NCBI RefSeq assembly: GCF_022201045.2 | Contig: NC_068557.1 | Location: 31,411,501-31,475,500 of the forward strand | Reading direction: 5' to 3' | DNA: 64,000 bases | Origin: Citrus sinensis | Lineage: Eukaryota > Streptophyta > Magnoliopsida > Sapindales > Rutaceae | Shown here: positions 1 through 11,788 of the stretch, one piece after another | Layout of the letters: each line of letters opens with the position of its first letter | Position numbering within the stretch: the stretch's first letter is position 1 | Made by a program: the position numbers and the translations under genes | Notes under the pieces: generated by a model | Seen by the model: the letters and a program-made list of their open reading frames with translations, nothing else | The model's database searches: none | Told to the model about the DNA's origin: nothing

Positions 1-3000
1 ATAAGCTTGATATATCCTCCACATCTTCCAGACTAAAAACTTTAAGTACATCTGGACGCGAATATAATGCATTAGAGATAACAGCATCTACAATACTTAT
101 GTGACTTCGTCCTCCATGCACCATTGTGAATTTTATTAGTTCCTGCATAAATTAGAATCAATAATAAAGTTTATTATCCCAACAATGTTTCATAACATTT
201 ATAAAAAAAAAAAATGAACTGATATCAAAACATGCCAACTATATTTCTATGCATATATTGTCACATAAAGGCTATGCCAATCTTACCCAGGGACATAATT
301 CTACAAATTATCCACAGTTTGGTTGACAAATAATCATGTGTAGAAAAAACTATGGCTAGATAATGGATCGAATACCTCTAAAAGCAATTTGCAGTTTGGC
401 ACATGTTTGATACCATCTATTAAAATGTCTCTGGCATTGTCTGCACTACCAGTAGTCTATAAATTGAAGAAGCTGTCAGTAAAAAATTTATAACTGCATT
501 TAAGACCAACATTTAAATGAAAAAGAAGAGGAAGAAAGAAAGAAAGCTAAAGCAATTTGATTGCTTTTATTCATCAGCATCTCCTCACACAAGCAACCTC
601 CAACATAATTTTATAGATATTTAAAGCAATCACTTATAAGCAGATAAGAGTGACACTCAAGTAATTATATTGAAACATGTGCAATGTATGATTAAAAGAA
701 ACGACTTCAAAAACAGACATTAACTGGGTACTGATTAATGAACAAGTATATTGAAATAGTGAAAAGATTAACACAGCAGAAAGACTGAAAACTTGGATGT
801 GCATGAATGGCTTACCGTGTATGTAAGTCGTGAAAATTGAACATATAACAGAGGAAGGGTATGAAACTTTCTCTGTTCTGCAGCAGTTTCCAATGCTTCT
901 TTGTATGTATCACAAGCTGCCACAAAATTTCCCTAACAATTACGCAAAAGAATGACAGATATGAGAAATCACTCCAAATATAGACGATACATAAGTGAAG
1001 CTTTTTCCTTAATGATACACATAAAAAAAAAGGAATTGATTACATACCAGACGTCTTTCCATGTTAGCTTTAAATGTTACTTTTTCAATAAATCTTGAAT
1101 CTGAGTCAATATAACTTTCAGGAAAGGCAGCACGTGCAGCAGATGTGTCTCCTATTTGCTCCTTATACCTGGCATTGAAAAGATGGATCACCGGCAGTCT
1201 CTGCAATGAGCATGTGAGAAGGGGCACAATCATAATCTGGTCATGTATAAAGCAATGCAGTCGAAACATCCAATAAAATGCAGCAATCAACCATATTTCA
1301 GCAGTGTACAAACTTGCTTCACAATTACCAAAAGTCCAGGAGTGATGTGGAAGGAGGAAAGAATCTAGGTTCATCTGTAGAATTCTACTCGTCTAAACTA
1401 GTTACATTTAGATTGTAAGTTTATAACTTTCTTGGACAGAAGTCATATGCTCATTTCTAAATTCTAATAAATTCCCCCCCTCAAATCATCGGTCTTAATT
1501 CTAATACCAAATTTATATGGAGGAAATAAAATGAGATTACCATGTGGCAGATTCTCCTTGCAAATGAATTAAAAAATGAAAAATCCAGACAACTGTCTAA
1601 TGACCAAATAATCAAGTTCTTCAAAAACGAGAAGGCAGCTAATGCAACAGTTGTCAAACTTCAATTGGTGTCAAGAACTACTGCATTTATAAAATCTAGA
1701 CATCAATCAAATATATCCCATAAAAGATCAATAAAGAAAAGTATATCCATTGTCAAGCTAAAATCTACTCATCAAATATTATTAGATTTAAAGTTCCATA
1801 GTTTTATGTCTAAATTAAGTGACATTTTTAATCATTCAACTATGCTTCAAACTAATTCGACAAGTTTCTTGAAATGGAAGAAAGAAAAATGCAGTGATTG
1901 TGAAGCTGAATACCTTCAGAAAAATTTGAGTTGCTCGATCCAGTGCATAGCTTGCTATCTCTCTTCCTCCCTTACTTTCCATGAAATCCACGTAACGCAT
2001 CCAGAACTCAGGATAATCAGCACAAGGGATTAAGCACCTCTCATAAAGTTTCACAACCTAGAGTTAAATTTGAAAATAAGAAATAAAAGTTGCAGATGAA
2101 AATTATAGAACAGCAGGGGGGAGGAGAAATGCTACAAGCAAACTCCAGAAAAGCACCAGAGGATAAAAGCGATACCCAATCAAAATCCCCTTGCTTCTCA
2201 GCAAAGCTCAAATAGTCATGCCAATTTTTTAATTGGATGTCATCAAGTGGCTTTACATGGAAATAAGGCCTTCGAATAAGATTCTCAAAGCAATTTATTT
2301 TTTCGTCCAACTGGCTGGCTTCTTTATAGATTTGTTCTCCAATGAATCTATATTTCTGTATTGCTTTAGATCTAACCAAATCAACAGATGGATCTAGCAA
2401 GTCTTTGATGACACTAGAGGTTTCATCGTCCTTATAGTACGCAGGGACTTCACCTTCAAGCACTAACTCTGACTGGAATTCCATAGCTGAATCACTCTCA
2501 CATTCCAACTCCTCTTTCCAAGCCCCAGCCAACTTCTTAAAACTGAAGAAAATATTAAACTAACATCTGGTAAGTATATTATATCGTCCAGTGAGTAGAG
2601 ACTGAATGACAGAGAAGATTAAAGGATATGTCCCAGGACACAGTAGGATTGAAGAAGGTGACACACACTTTTGAGAAAATAAATTTTTTTTTTTTTAAAT
2701 AACAGAGCGAGTTAACTATTTTGCTCAGAATTTACATATTATAAATTTTAACTAGGAGTTAAGTACATACCTATCATAATAGTGATGTAACTTTTTGCTT
2801 GGAAATCTCAGAGTTTGCACAAAAATCTGAGCTAATGAACTCCAACGTTGCTGAGAGATTTCAAATTCAATGTATTTGTCCCACATCGTATGGCACAAGT
2901 AATCTTTTCCCACAAACGACAAAGCTCTTTTGAATAATCTGCTAGGATGATTTTAAGGGAACATTTTCAATAAGCAAGAATATAAAATGAATTGCAAAAA

Positions 3001-3910
3001 CAACAGCTAGGCAGGGACATTGAAAGAAAAATAACTTTACAGCATCCCTTTTTTCAATATACATACATTGAAGACAAAAGATAAAGGTGTATAGTTTTAT
3101 ACAAAATTGATCACAAGAATACAATTGCTTATGTAACAAATACAAATTAGGCCCAGAATACCACTAAAGTGTCTCACAAAGTTTTCAGATACCGATTTTG
3201 ATCATAATAAAATCAAGTCTCTTGTTGGTACTCATATTACCTTCGGACATCATTAGGATCTTCGAATGTGGACATGCTCAAACTACAATAGTGAAACCAC
3301 ACATCAACAGAATATGTTGCAGATTGAACAGCTCGTTCAAAGACTTCAACAACCTTGTCAATAGAGCATAAGCGTGCCTTGTGGTCAGCATACTTCCTCC
3401 AGTAACCATAGCACAAAGGAAACTCGGCCAAGAAAGAGTCATACACCAGGCCTATCATCTCTATATCATCCTGCAGTTACAACAAAGCATGCCTTATATA
3501 AGTTTAGCATAAAAGTGGATCCAAATGTGGTAGTTTCATAGCGTAATATTGAACTTACGGGGCATGAATTCTCAATCTCGGATATAAGTGACGTCCATTC
3601 ATCAAAGTCCAATGAGCCTTCAGCAATAAATTCCTCGAGTCCTTGCTTACCAAAACCAACTGTAGAAAAAAAAAAAATTGCTCGTATGTTAAATAGCACC
3701 GAGTAAAACATTTTTCTTTATTTCTTTATTTTGTAGAAGGAAATTAGAAATTTCATTAGCAAAACAACAGAAACTCTTTCTGTGTATTGTCAAAACAAAG
3801 TGAAAAATAATAATAATGCCTCGAGGTAAGTTGAGCCGCGTGGGTTTGTTTTTACCAGGCGAGTTTGGCTCTGCGGACAGAGACTCTAAGTTTGAAATCT
3901 GCACCTCCAT
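1..3910 (-). CDS. PRP39: PRP39-type pre-mRNA processing factor (U1 snRNP), 3' end outside window
   Basis: This is a HAT-repeat splicing factor of the PRP39 family, which in yeast and plants acts with the U1 snRNP at 5' splice sites in the nucleus. Ten exons can be joined in frame: 3910-3856, 3659-3559, 3470-3241, 2938-2771, 2542-2176, 2057-1914, 1200-1048, 932-816, 456-376 and 143-1, giving about 519 residues before the window edge. Family-typical stretches include [12 protein letters not shown] near the N-terminus and the HAT motifs [26 protein letters not shown] and [14 protein letters not shown]. The ATG at 3910 is chosen because the 55-base first exon ends in phase 1 at a GT donor and rejoins exon 2 exactly. 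The product resembles the Arabidopsis PRP39-2 subgroup more than PRP39a. The gene is head to head with the COR413 gene. The C-terminus is not visible, so completeness cannot be judged. Confidence 0.93.
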
Positions 3911-5442
3911 TGTAATGAAATTACCAATCTTACTTTTAGCATCACCAATTCTTGAAGATAGAGAAGGAAAACTTTCTTTCGTTTTTTCGTTTGGAAATTC
4001 AGAAATGAATTTTTATGCTTATGCTAATTTACAGGCTGGGCTTAATTCATCCATCGAGCCGGGCTCGGCATAAGATTGTTGGGCTTGAAGGCAAAGTCCA
4101 GCATAGCAGCCCACATTCAAACTGGGGGACAGAGTTTCTCATTGGGTAAAAAGGGCCCCTCTTTATATCTCTTAAAATTCCTTTTCTCTATTTACCCTGT
4201 TAAAATATTTAAAAGTAGCGTTTAACACCATTGTTATTGACAAAATCAACATTAATCAAAACTCATGAAACCCCAATCTTTTATTTTCTTTTTTATTGTT
4301 CAGACACATGTTGCCGGTTTTTTAGTTCTTTATCTAATCTCTCTCACAGAAACTTTTGATTATATAAAAAAGGAAATCTCCTCTTCGTCATATAAGAATT
4401 TAAAATTTTCCAAGAAATTTCCAGCAAAATAAAGTTTATAAGTACTTATCAAAGCTACAAACTCTATTCAATTGTTACATCACAATCATTATCATTTTTA
4501 TTCTTCAATATAATTGCTTGCTTATGCCCTTCTCTTATGATCCAACCTGTACCAATATTAAAATTTGTGGAAAATTGTGATCATACAAGATACGTATGTA
4601 TTATGGTGAGTAAATATTATATATTATATATATATATAGAAATAGCAAGCAAACAAGTATTTGCTTATTAGTATTATTTTTAAAATTGGAAAATAGAGGA
4701 TATATGCAATTAAATTTTACATTATATAGAAATTTTTTAATTTAAAATTTTAAAGTGCGGAAAAATTTAAAAAAATTTTAAAATCGTGCCGGATTAAAAA
4801 ACTACAAATATATATATATATATATTCTCCCTACACAGTCTTTGTTAAAAATAGCTGAGGAATCGAATTAAAAGGGAGAGTTTAGGATGTAGAGAGAGTT
4901 TACGATCTAATTTCAATAAAGATTAAAGTCTTACAAACAAAAAAATAATTTTAAAGAGATTTTTTTGAGGGATGACGATAGTGCAGGCCCGGTTGAATTA
5001 AACCATTCTACGATCAATCATCGACACACTTCAACTACAGGCATGTCTAAATAGAACAGTGAGTCCCCACGTTGCATCAAATTATTAGCATAGAGAAAGG
5101 GACAATGAAGAGCAAAATCAACGGTGTAGCTTCATCTCCAGCATACGAAAAGGATTTCGGAGCCAACGATTGCTCGCCGCGAGGATAATTCAAGAAACGT
5201 AAACTCCTAATCCGTCTCAAAAGATGGACCCACGTGGCCCCAAATGAAATTAAAAGAATGAATTAGATCTCGCAGCGGATTGATCGACGCATATACAAAG
5301 TTCGGATCAACGGTAGAGATTCACATACATTCAATTAAAGATTTCCCACTGCAGAGTGAGTCACTGAGTCCAGTTCTCTTGCTCTCTCTTGCCGGCAAAA
5401 GGAGAAATACGACGACATACAAGCGACAGAATCGTAAAGACA
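3911..5442. promoter_or_regulatory. Divergent promoter region between PRP39-like and COR413IM genes
   Basis: About 1.5 kb lies between two start codons pointing away from each other. The middle (about 4600-4830) is very AT-rich with short TA runs. The COR413 side (5000-5440) is less AT-rich and carries a palindromic CCACGTGG core (G-box/ABRE type) around 5230-5237, about 200 bases before the COR413 ATG. No clear CCGAC cold-response core was seen. No coding sequence is supported here; the short open frames lack homology or splice support. Confidence 0.55.
5231..5236. promoter_or_regulatory. G-box / ABRE core upstream of COR413IM
   Basis: A CACGTG core, within the palindrome CCACGTGG, sits about 207 bases before the COR413IM start codon. 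bZIP and bHLH factors bind such sites, and many cold or ABA-induced plant promoters contain them. Functional use here is inferred only from motif and position. Confidence 0.4.
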
Positions 5443-7665
5443 ATGTTGCCTTTTTCGCTCTCGTCCTCACCTTCAACTCGCTCTTTCTCTCTATACAACA
5501 ATATCAACCAGCCAATTCTGACGCGACAGACGAAGCTCTTTGGCTCGCGTAGCTTCAGCTCGAGCTGGAGCTCCTTCGCTTTTAATCCTCTAAGGTTTAT
5601 AAATTATCATTAAGTTCAATGTAAATTTTCCTCAATTGATTTTTTTTTTCAATTTCTATTCTTTGTGTTGTATAGACTTTCGGTCAATCATGAAGAAATG
5701 AAAATGGTGACAAAGCGGAAGAGCAGAGGTTTCAGTGCGGTTTGTTACGCTGCACCGCTAACCGCACGTAATCTCCAGTGGATCTCGACCATTTCTTCTA
5801 CGTATTCATCGCTTTCTCTCTTATTCATCAAGAATTCTTATAGCACTTGCTAACGTTATAAAATTTTGTAGCTTTCACATGGGAATTTTCATATCAAAGA
5901 GATCTTTGTTTAATCATCCTATGTCTTATTTGGTATTTGGTATTTGGTATTGAGGTGCTGGTGCTACAATTGTTGCAGAAAAAAATTATTATTATAAAAT
6001 AAAAATTAATAGTATACGTATAATTTTTAAATAATAATTTTGATAAAATTAGTAAAAATATAATAAAAAAGTGTAAAATTAAATCAATTTAATTTTTCAG
6101 TTACAGGAGTTAATGTTTATTAAATACTTTAGTGTTGTAGTTTTTAAGTTACAGCAACTCAACCTGAATCTCAAACAAAACCTTAACTTTGTTCTTTTGA
6201 TTTTTCGTTTTTAATTCCTTATATTAGAGGAGATTAGTTTATTAAAAATAAATGATGATTTATAGCAATATATGAATAATAAGTAAATAAAAAATATTAA
6301 TTATAATCTATAGAATATGCACATTGATATATGAAGTGTACATAATTTTGATTAAAATCTATAATAAAACTGTTAGATATTTATATTATGTAATTTTAAC
6401 AAACGTTTGATGTAAATCTACTTTCAAGACCTATTTTATAACTGTATCCATATCCTAACATATCTTACGGTCAGACCCGTATCTCATGCTTCATTGTGTT
6501 ACTGAATATAACATTAATTTATTGCTTTGGTTTGTCGTTTTAAGAATTTGTTTAGTTCGGGAAGTATTCACTGATGGCTATGAATTAAAACTGTCCAGGG
6601 TTTTGATGCTCGCAAAAGGCACTGCAGTTCCAAAATCATTTCTTGTACCGTTATTTGCCCTCCAAGCTCCTGCAGATGTCATCTCATGGATTAAGTAAGT
6701 ATTTTGAAACATCACTGTCATCTTCACAGGAAAGCATTTTCCTATAGATTAAGAAACCTTTTGAGGCTGCAATGGTATTTTATCCTTTGGTGAACTTATA
6801 ATTTTATTTGCGATTTGCAGAGGTGAATATGGTATTTGGGCTGCATTCTTGGCACTTCTTGTTCGTCTCTTCTTCTTTATTCCTGGTAGGTTTTTGAATA
6901 AACTCCTTTGATAAGACTGTGAGCCTAGGCAATAGGAACTTGCTTATTTATGAATGATATTTTCTGATCCTCCCTTAGGCTTACGCACAAGTAGGTGCTC
7001 AGCTTTCCTCCTTTCAAATATTCCCATGAACATTGTGGGTGCAATAAAATTGGAAGGATGAGTGATGAGCTTTAGTTTACCATGCAGCCCGGAGGAAAGG
7101 ACAAAAATTTTGTGGTTTTGTGGACTTCAGTGAGATCGATGTTAATAGAGTAGTTTGTAGTTCTCTCAGAAACCGGTCTTGTCAGTTTGACCATACCATG
7201 AAAAATTTTGAAGTTTGTTGCTCTTAAACATTTTTTCTTTACTTATATCTTTGCATTGTATTTATTAACATCTATTCTTAAAATTGAAGAGTGGCCGAGA
7301 TTGTCAACAGTTCCTCTATCCCATCTTCTTTGTTTGTAGGTGAGCTCGAGTTGCCATTTATGGCATTACTCTTGGTTATTGTGGCTCCTCATCAAGTTTT
7401 GACTCTGAGGCAAGTAGGTTTTTTGTGTGAGAATATACGAAATTATTGTTTGTTTTTAACCTGTTTTCATGCTCTTGCCAATTTTTTTCCCTCTTACAGA
7501 GGAACGCAGCAAGGTGCTATTATTTCCTTGGTGATTGCTGGTTATCTGGCTTTCCAGCATTTTTCACGTGCGGGAAACTTGAGGAAAGCATTTGAGCAAG
7601 GTTCAGTTGTTGCCACCTTAGCCATCATTTGTATCACTGCCCTCTCATGCTTGTTCTTGATCTGA
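5443..7665 (+). CDS. COR413IM1: Cold-regulated 413 inner membrane protein, chloroplastic
   Basis: This encodes a COR413IM-type multi-pass protein of the chloroplast inner envelope, a family induced by cold and linked to freezing tolerance. Exons are 5443-5594, 5676-5801, 6599-6694, 6821-6885, 7340-7409 and 7500-7665, giving 224 residues. Residues 1 to about 70 are Ser/Arg-rich and poor in acidic residues, as in a transit peptide. The conserved core follows: APLTARNLQWIS, KGTAVPKSFLVPLFALQAP, GEYGIWAAFLALLVRLFFF, PGELELPF, and a hydrophobic C-terminus ending CLFLI. Together they suggest five to six membrane segments. The ATG at 5443 is preferred over weaker upstream in-frame options because the leader then starts directly with a transit-like sequence. 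Intron 5 uses a GC donor (AG|GCAAGT) and is 90 bases long with no in-frame stop. Intron 2 contains a probable foldback insertion. The gene is convergent with the X8 gene. Confidence 0.95.
5936..6182. mobile_element. Probable hAT-type MITE in intron 2 of COR413IM
   Basis: The left end reads GTATTGAGGTGCTG and the right end, reverse-complemented, reads GAGATTCAGGTTGAGTTGCTG, so the ends are partly inverted copies around an AT-rich centre. The TTTGGTATTGAGGTGCTG type of end is common in short non-autonomous hAT elements of dicots. The left border is blurred by three tandem TATTTGG-like units. The element has no coding capacity and lies wholly within the intron. Similarity between the ends is imperfect, so the call is tentative. 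Confidence 0.45.
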
Positions 7666-8736
7666 ATCTATTGTAAAATCATGATGAGAGGTTTCATCAG
7701 TCGTCTGTAAATCATTTCGTGCCGAAGGGTAACAAATAAGGGAATAATCATGATTTCTGGACCTTTTTGTCATGCTGGATAAATGTATAATTCTTTGAAA
7801 CATAAAATAATATTTCGAGTTATACTGCCAATATATCATGTATAATTATTCTTGATTAGATTATGCTTGTCTCTGAAGCTTCTGTGTTTGTATATTGTAT
7901 GACTGACCAAGCAGATTCCTCTGCATCAGTATAGAGATGGTTCATGATAAAACTGTTTGTGGCTTTTGTTTCTGTACAAATCTCAATTATAGGAAACAAA
8001 GAAACTCTATAAACCACTTGAAAAAGGAATGAATACATCCATCGTAAGGACGAGGATTTTTGTGACTTGATGGTTTTCTCAAATTCAAAGGTAACTCAAA
8101 TAGATCATACCCTCAGTTGTTGTGGAAGGAATAGTGTGTTTCCTTGTATCTGTATATGAAATATATTCTTTGATTACTAAAAATACAGTGTTGTTTTTTG
8201 GAGTTTTCCCCAGGAAAAGAAAAAGGGGACATGAAATAGTGAAATTTGATATTTGTCCACGCCTAAAACCAATTGCTCAGTATCCTATTCTTGGTTAGAT
8301 CTATGAATTCTATATTTATATTATTGTGTTATCAATATATTCAATAAAGACTTTTACTAGATTTCTTAATCATTGAATTGATTGAAGCTGTTGTAAAAGC
8401 TAACATTGACCATATCTTTCTTCACTGGTAAAGCAGTCCTAGGCTGGATGTGCTTGTCTAGTAATTTATTTAACTATCACTGCAGAGAAGTAGCTATAGA
8501 AAGGTGTCTAGGAATACAAGATCCTAAGGACTCTATGACCTTCTTCTTTCGCCATGGCTGCTTTATCAACTAATATGCATACATAGAAGATGTATAGTAA
8601 TCGATCTTATGGTGAAAATAAAAGGCCTTGGAAAAACATCTCATTGTCAATTCTCAATGCTGGCTTAGAAGTTCAGAATTTGTAGTCCCAGGCAAGAAAT
8701 TGCTATGTTGTTGCAGAAATTGGATTTCCTATATGC
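7666..8736. other. 3' intergenic between convergent COR413IM and X8 genes
   Basis: This roughly 1.07 kb separates two stop codons facing each other and should hold both 3' UTRs. It is AT-rich with AATAAA-like stretches. No open frame with recognisable similarity was found on either strand, and no repeat structure was seen. Confidence 0.6.
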
Positions 8737-10431
8737 TTAGAGATAATTTTCAGCAACAAATGACCCCACAAAACCTGTTGCGGTGACGAGGAGCAGTAAG
8801 TTGCAGGATACCGAGGTGGCCGAGCTGGGGAGCCCTGTTGGTTCAGCTGCACCATAGACTGAATCAGGAGTCATTATGGATGGCGTCATTGGGGTTGTTG
8901 GAGTCATCGTAGCTGGAGGTGGGTTAGCTGGAGTAGTGCTGTATTAAAAGTTGAATGAGTCTTTTCTTACAAAGAGAAATTGACATTAAAGTATGGCCAT
9001 GAAATATTTACCTGGTTGATCCTGTGGATGAGGGGTAGTGACAGTTTCCATTACCTGCAACAGTTCAAGGAGGGAGTCAAGATGTGTTTGAATCGTGTCA
9101 AGGTAAGTACTGGAGAACTCATATAATTGATTGTTCCTTTCTGATGAACAAAGCTTACTTGGGTCCGTGTATGTAAGCTGTGCTGCTCCTCCAAAGACAC
9201 AGCTTGTAGGAGCCGGATTCTTATGATAGTAATCATTGAACGCGTAAGAAGCATGGTCGCGGATAGTGTTTGGGTTATAGCAACTTGCTCCTGGTTGAAT
9301 TGCAGAACAGTCTGCACCTCCGAAGCCACAAGCATAATCGAGAGCAACCTGCAAACCAGTCTCAGAAGCACTTGGGTTTGCAATACACCATGCACCACCT
9401 GATGATGCCGGAGTTGTTGTGGTGCTCGGGGCAGGTGGAGTTATGGTTGGCCCGGTGGTGGTTGGTGATGGTGGCGATGGCCCGGTGGTGGTAGGTGATG
9501 GTGGTGATGGCCCTGTGGTAGTTGGTGATGGTGGTGATGGCCCTGTGATGGTTGGTGATGGTGGTGGGTTGACAGTAGGAGGTGATGTTCCTGGAGTTGT
9601 TGGGTTTACAACGGGAACATTTGCATCTAGTTGTGTAATGAACAGAGAAGGTGAGGAGGAGAGTATCCGGCTTTCTTGAGTTTCTAGTTTTCTGTTTTTC
9701 TGGCTTGCTTCCAATTGTAGTTTTTCTGCAACACTTGAACCTGAAGAATTCAAAAGCAGAATGAGTTCTATTCTTTTCTCTGTCCGTGGATGAAAGAATG
9801 GAAATCAGTCGCTGAGTTTGAGGCCAAAGAATAATGCAAGATCAAGAAATCTCACTGCAATCTTTCTGAGATGCAAGTGTTCCCTCCCATGTCAGTACTG
9901 GAAAACTTAATAGTTTTGCCCCAAAAAAATTAAAAAAAAAAAACACTAAAAAGGAAAAACTAAAGATACTCGTGTAAATGGATAAAGCTAAGAAACCTAA
10001 CCTTAAATTGAGGCATTAATATAATGTATACGATTACTGGTAACATAAGCAAAATTATTTAAAGCATATTATTGGTCTAATGTTGTACTTATTGGATGGT
10101 TGCAAGCACAAAATATTGAAAAAGATTAGAAATCAAAGATAAAATGACTTGATCAGATTGTTGAGCTAATCCATCAGAGAACAATCAGAAATGAAGGCTC
10201 GGCTCTGCTTTGTAGAATTACAATGCTAAGCCAAGCATGCAGCGTGAGCATTTTGCTAATGTCTTTCTATTTGTGGATATTGTTATGCTCAAAAAAAAAA
10301 AAAAAAAAAGCCGAAAAAATTACATATATTTTCACGCAGCTATTAAACGCTAAAAGGCATTGCAAATCACCTGGACTGAGCAAAAGATGCAGAAGGAAGA
10401 TTGAGAAACATTGAAGAGCTCTTGAACCCAT
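8737..10431 (-). CDS. GPI-anchored X8-domain (callose-binding, plasmodesmata-type) protein
   Basis: Exons are 10431-10371, 9740-9159, 9054-9012 and 8938-8737, giving 295 residues. Exon 1 supplies a signal peptide with a run of Leu/Phe/Ile (residues 1 to about 22). A charged stretch and a Pro/Ser/Thr-rich linker follow (about 60-135, with tandem GPSPPSPTTT units). An X8 (CBM43) domain spans about 137-221 with its six cysteines, from GAWC to SNGNCHYP. A second Pro/Thr/Met-rich spacer and a hydrophobic C-terminal tail after PSSATS fit GPI attachment. X8 proteins of this layout bind beta-1,3-glucan at the wall or at plasmodesmata. There is no glycoside hydrolase domain, so database names such as 'glucan endo-1,3-beta-glucosidase' would mislead. 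The first exon was found by matching phase and signal-peptide character and is the least certain part. Confidence 0.9.
9440..9562. repeat. 30-base coding minisatellite in the X8 linker
   Basis: Three to four near-identical 30-base units encode repeats of GPSPPSPTTT on the minus strand, inside exon 2 of the X8 gene. The units differ by a few silent or conservative substitutions. The unit length is a multiple of three, so copy number can change without breaking the frame. The long plus-strand open frame across it is only the antisense of the repeat. Confidence 0.8.
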
Positions 10432-11788
10432 GTCTCGAAGCTGCTTCTATAACGTTTTTTCTTTTTAAAAAAAAAATTATTCTTTCTTAGTTAAGAACAA
10501 TGATATAGAAGCTTCCAATATATATAAAACAAGACAAGTGCACCAATGGTACTAGTGCGAACAAGAGTTCATCTTTCATCTTTACATTTGTTATATAAAT
10601 AAAACTTGAAGAATCAAGGTTTCCTTGGGTTGAAGAGAGACGAAAAGAGAGCAATGAGAATAAAAAGAAAACTTGAGAAAGGAGGCATTGGATAGTTGGG
10701 ATTAGCAAGCAAGAGAAGGTGCAAAAAGAGGGAAAAAGTATATCAAGCAAGAAAAGTTTTTGGAGTCCTGATCTGTTGGGAATTTAATCTGTTTCTGTAT
10801 GGTATATTAGATAATTAAAATTCGACAGTGATGTTGTGGCAGTTTCCTTTCACTTTTATGCCCGTCTTTCTACTGTTTTATGGGACTGAATCAAAAGTAA
10901 AAGGTGGGTAGAGATTGATTTCTTGTTTTATATATGCATCGTAGTGGTTGTATTAACAAAATGCTCCAAGGAGGAGAAATTAAAAAACAAAAAAAGATTC
11001 CTCATTAGGAGTAGGAATAATATAAAGTTTGTTGATATTGTCTTCTAATTGTCTGCATTAGAGAGAGATTAAAGATGGAATAAAGATGGAATATTACATT
11101 CGTTAGGGTAACTTGTCGTATAACCAATTCGGGTCGCTTTTTATGTTCAAAATACAAGTTCTGGTGCTAAAATAGCTTCACGCATAAGAGATCCTTAGTT
11201 TTAAGTATAACTTGTTCAAACATGAACTTTGTTTTGGTGTTGGATTGAGCTTCTGTTCTCCACCGCACAGTTTAAACTTGATTATCAAACATGGATGGAG
11301 ACTTTTTAATAATAAAAAAAATATGAAAGAAAATTTTATTTAAAAAATAAAAAATCAATTCTGTTGCAGTATTTTACCTCAAGATTTAAATTTGAAGCCA
11401 TGGGCTCGATTCCAGTGTCTACAAGAAAAAAATTTGAAGGGTATATGCTAATGTATGTATTATCAATATTTACATCATATGGTTCGTATGGTAACAAATA
11501 ATTTTCTAAATTTACCCCATGGTTCCAAATAATTCTTCGTTGCAGTTCAGCAGCAAACATTTTCGGTACTGAAGCAGCTGGAGTTGAATCACAAAACAAA
11601 CGAAAACATTAAAATCTGTCAAATTCTTTGTCTGATCCTTGCAACTGTCAGTAGTCAATGCTGTAAGAGCAACTTGTGTATGCCAGAAAATGGAACACGA
11701 GAGCTGTTGATAAATGATCAAGTAATGCCTCGTCTTTCATTTAGGTCGCAGCCATAGGGCTTGGCAAAGAAGTGAAAGGACTTGTAGT
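10432..11788. other. Intergenic between X8 gene start and CtpA gene stop
   Basis: This holds the X8 promoter and 5' UTR and the 3' UTR of the CtpA gene, both on the minus strand. An 87-codon minus-strand open frame lies at 11336-11599, but it lacks splice context and recognisable similarity and is judged random. The DNA is AT-rich, and no repeat or RNA gene was recognised. Confidence 0.5.

Noticed and set aside
1542-2033. 163-codon plus-strand open frame
   Set aside because: It runs antisense across intron 6 and exon 6 of the PRP39-like gene, has Lys/Ser-rich random composition and no recognisable domain.
9419-9679. Gly/Val/Asp-rich plus-strand open frame
   Set aside because: It is the antisense of the X8 Pro-rich minisatellite; the apparent repeats come from the real minus-strand coding repeat.
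11336-11599. 87-codon minus-strand open frame
   Set aside because: Intergenic, no similarity recognised, no splice sites linking it to a neighbour, and base composition as in surrounding non-coding DNA.
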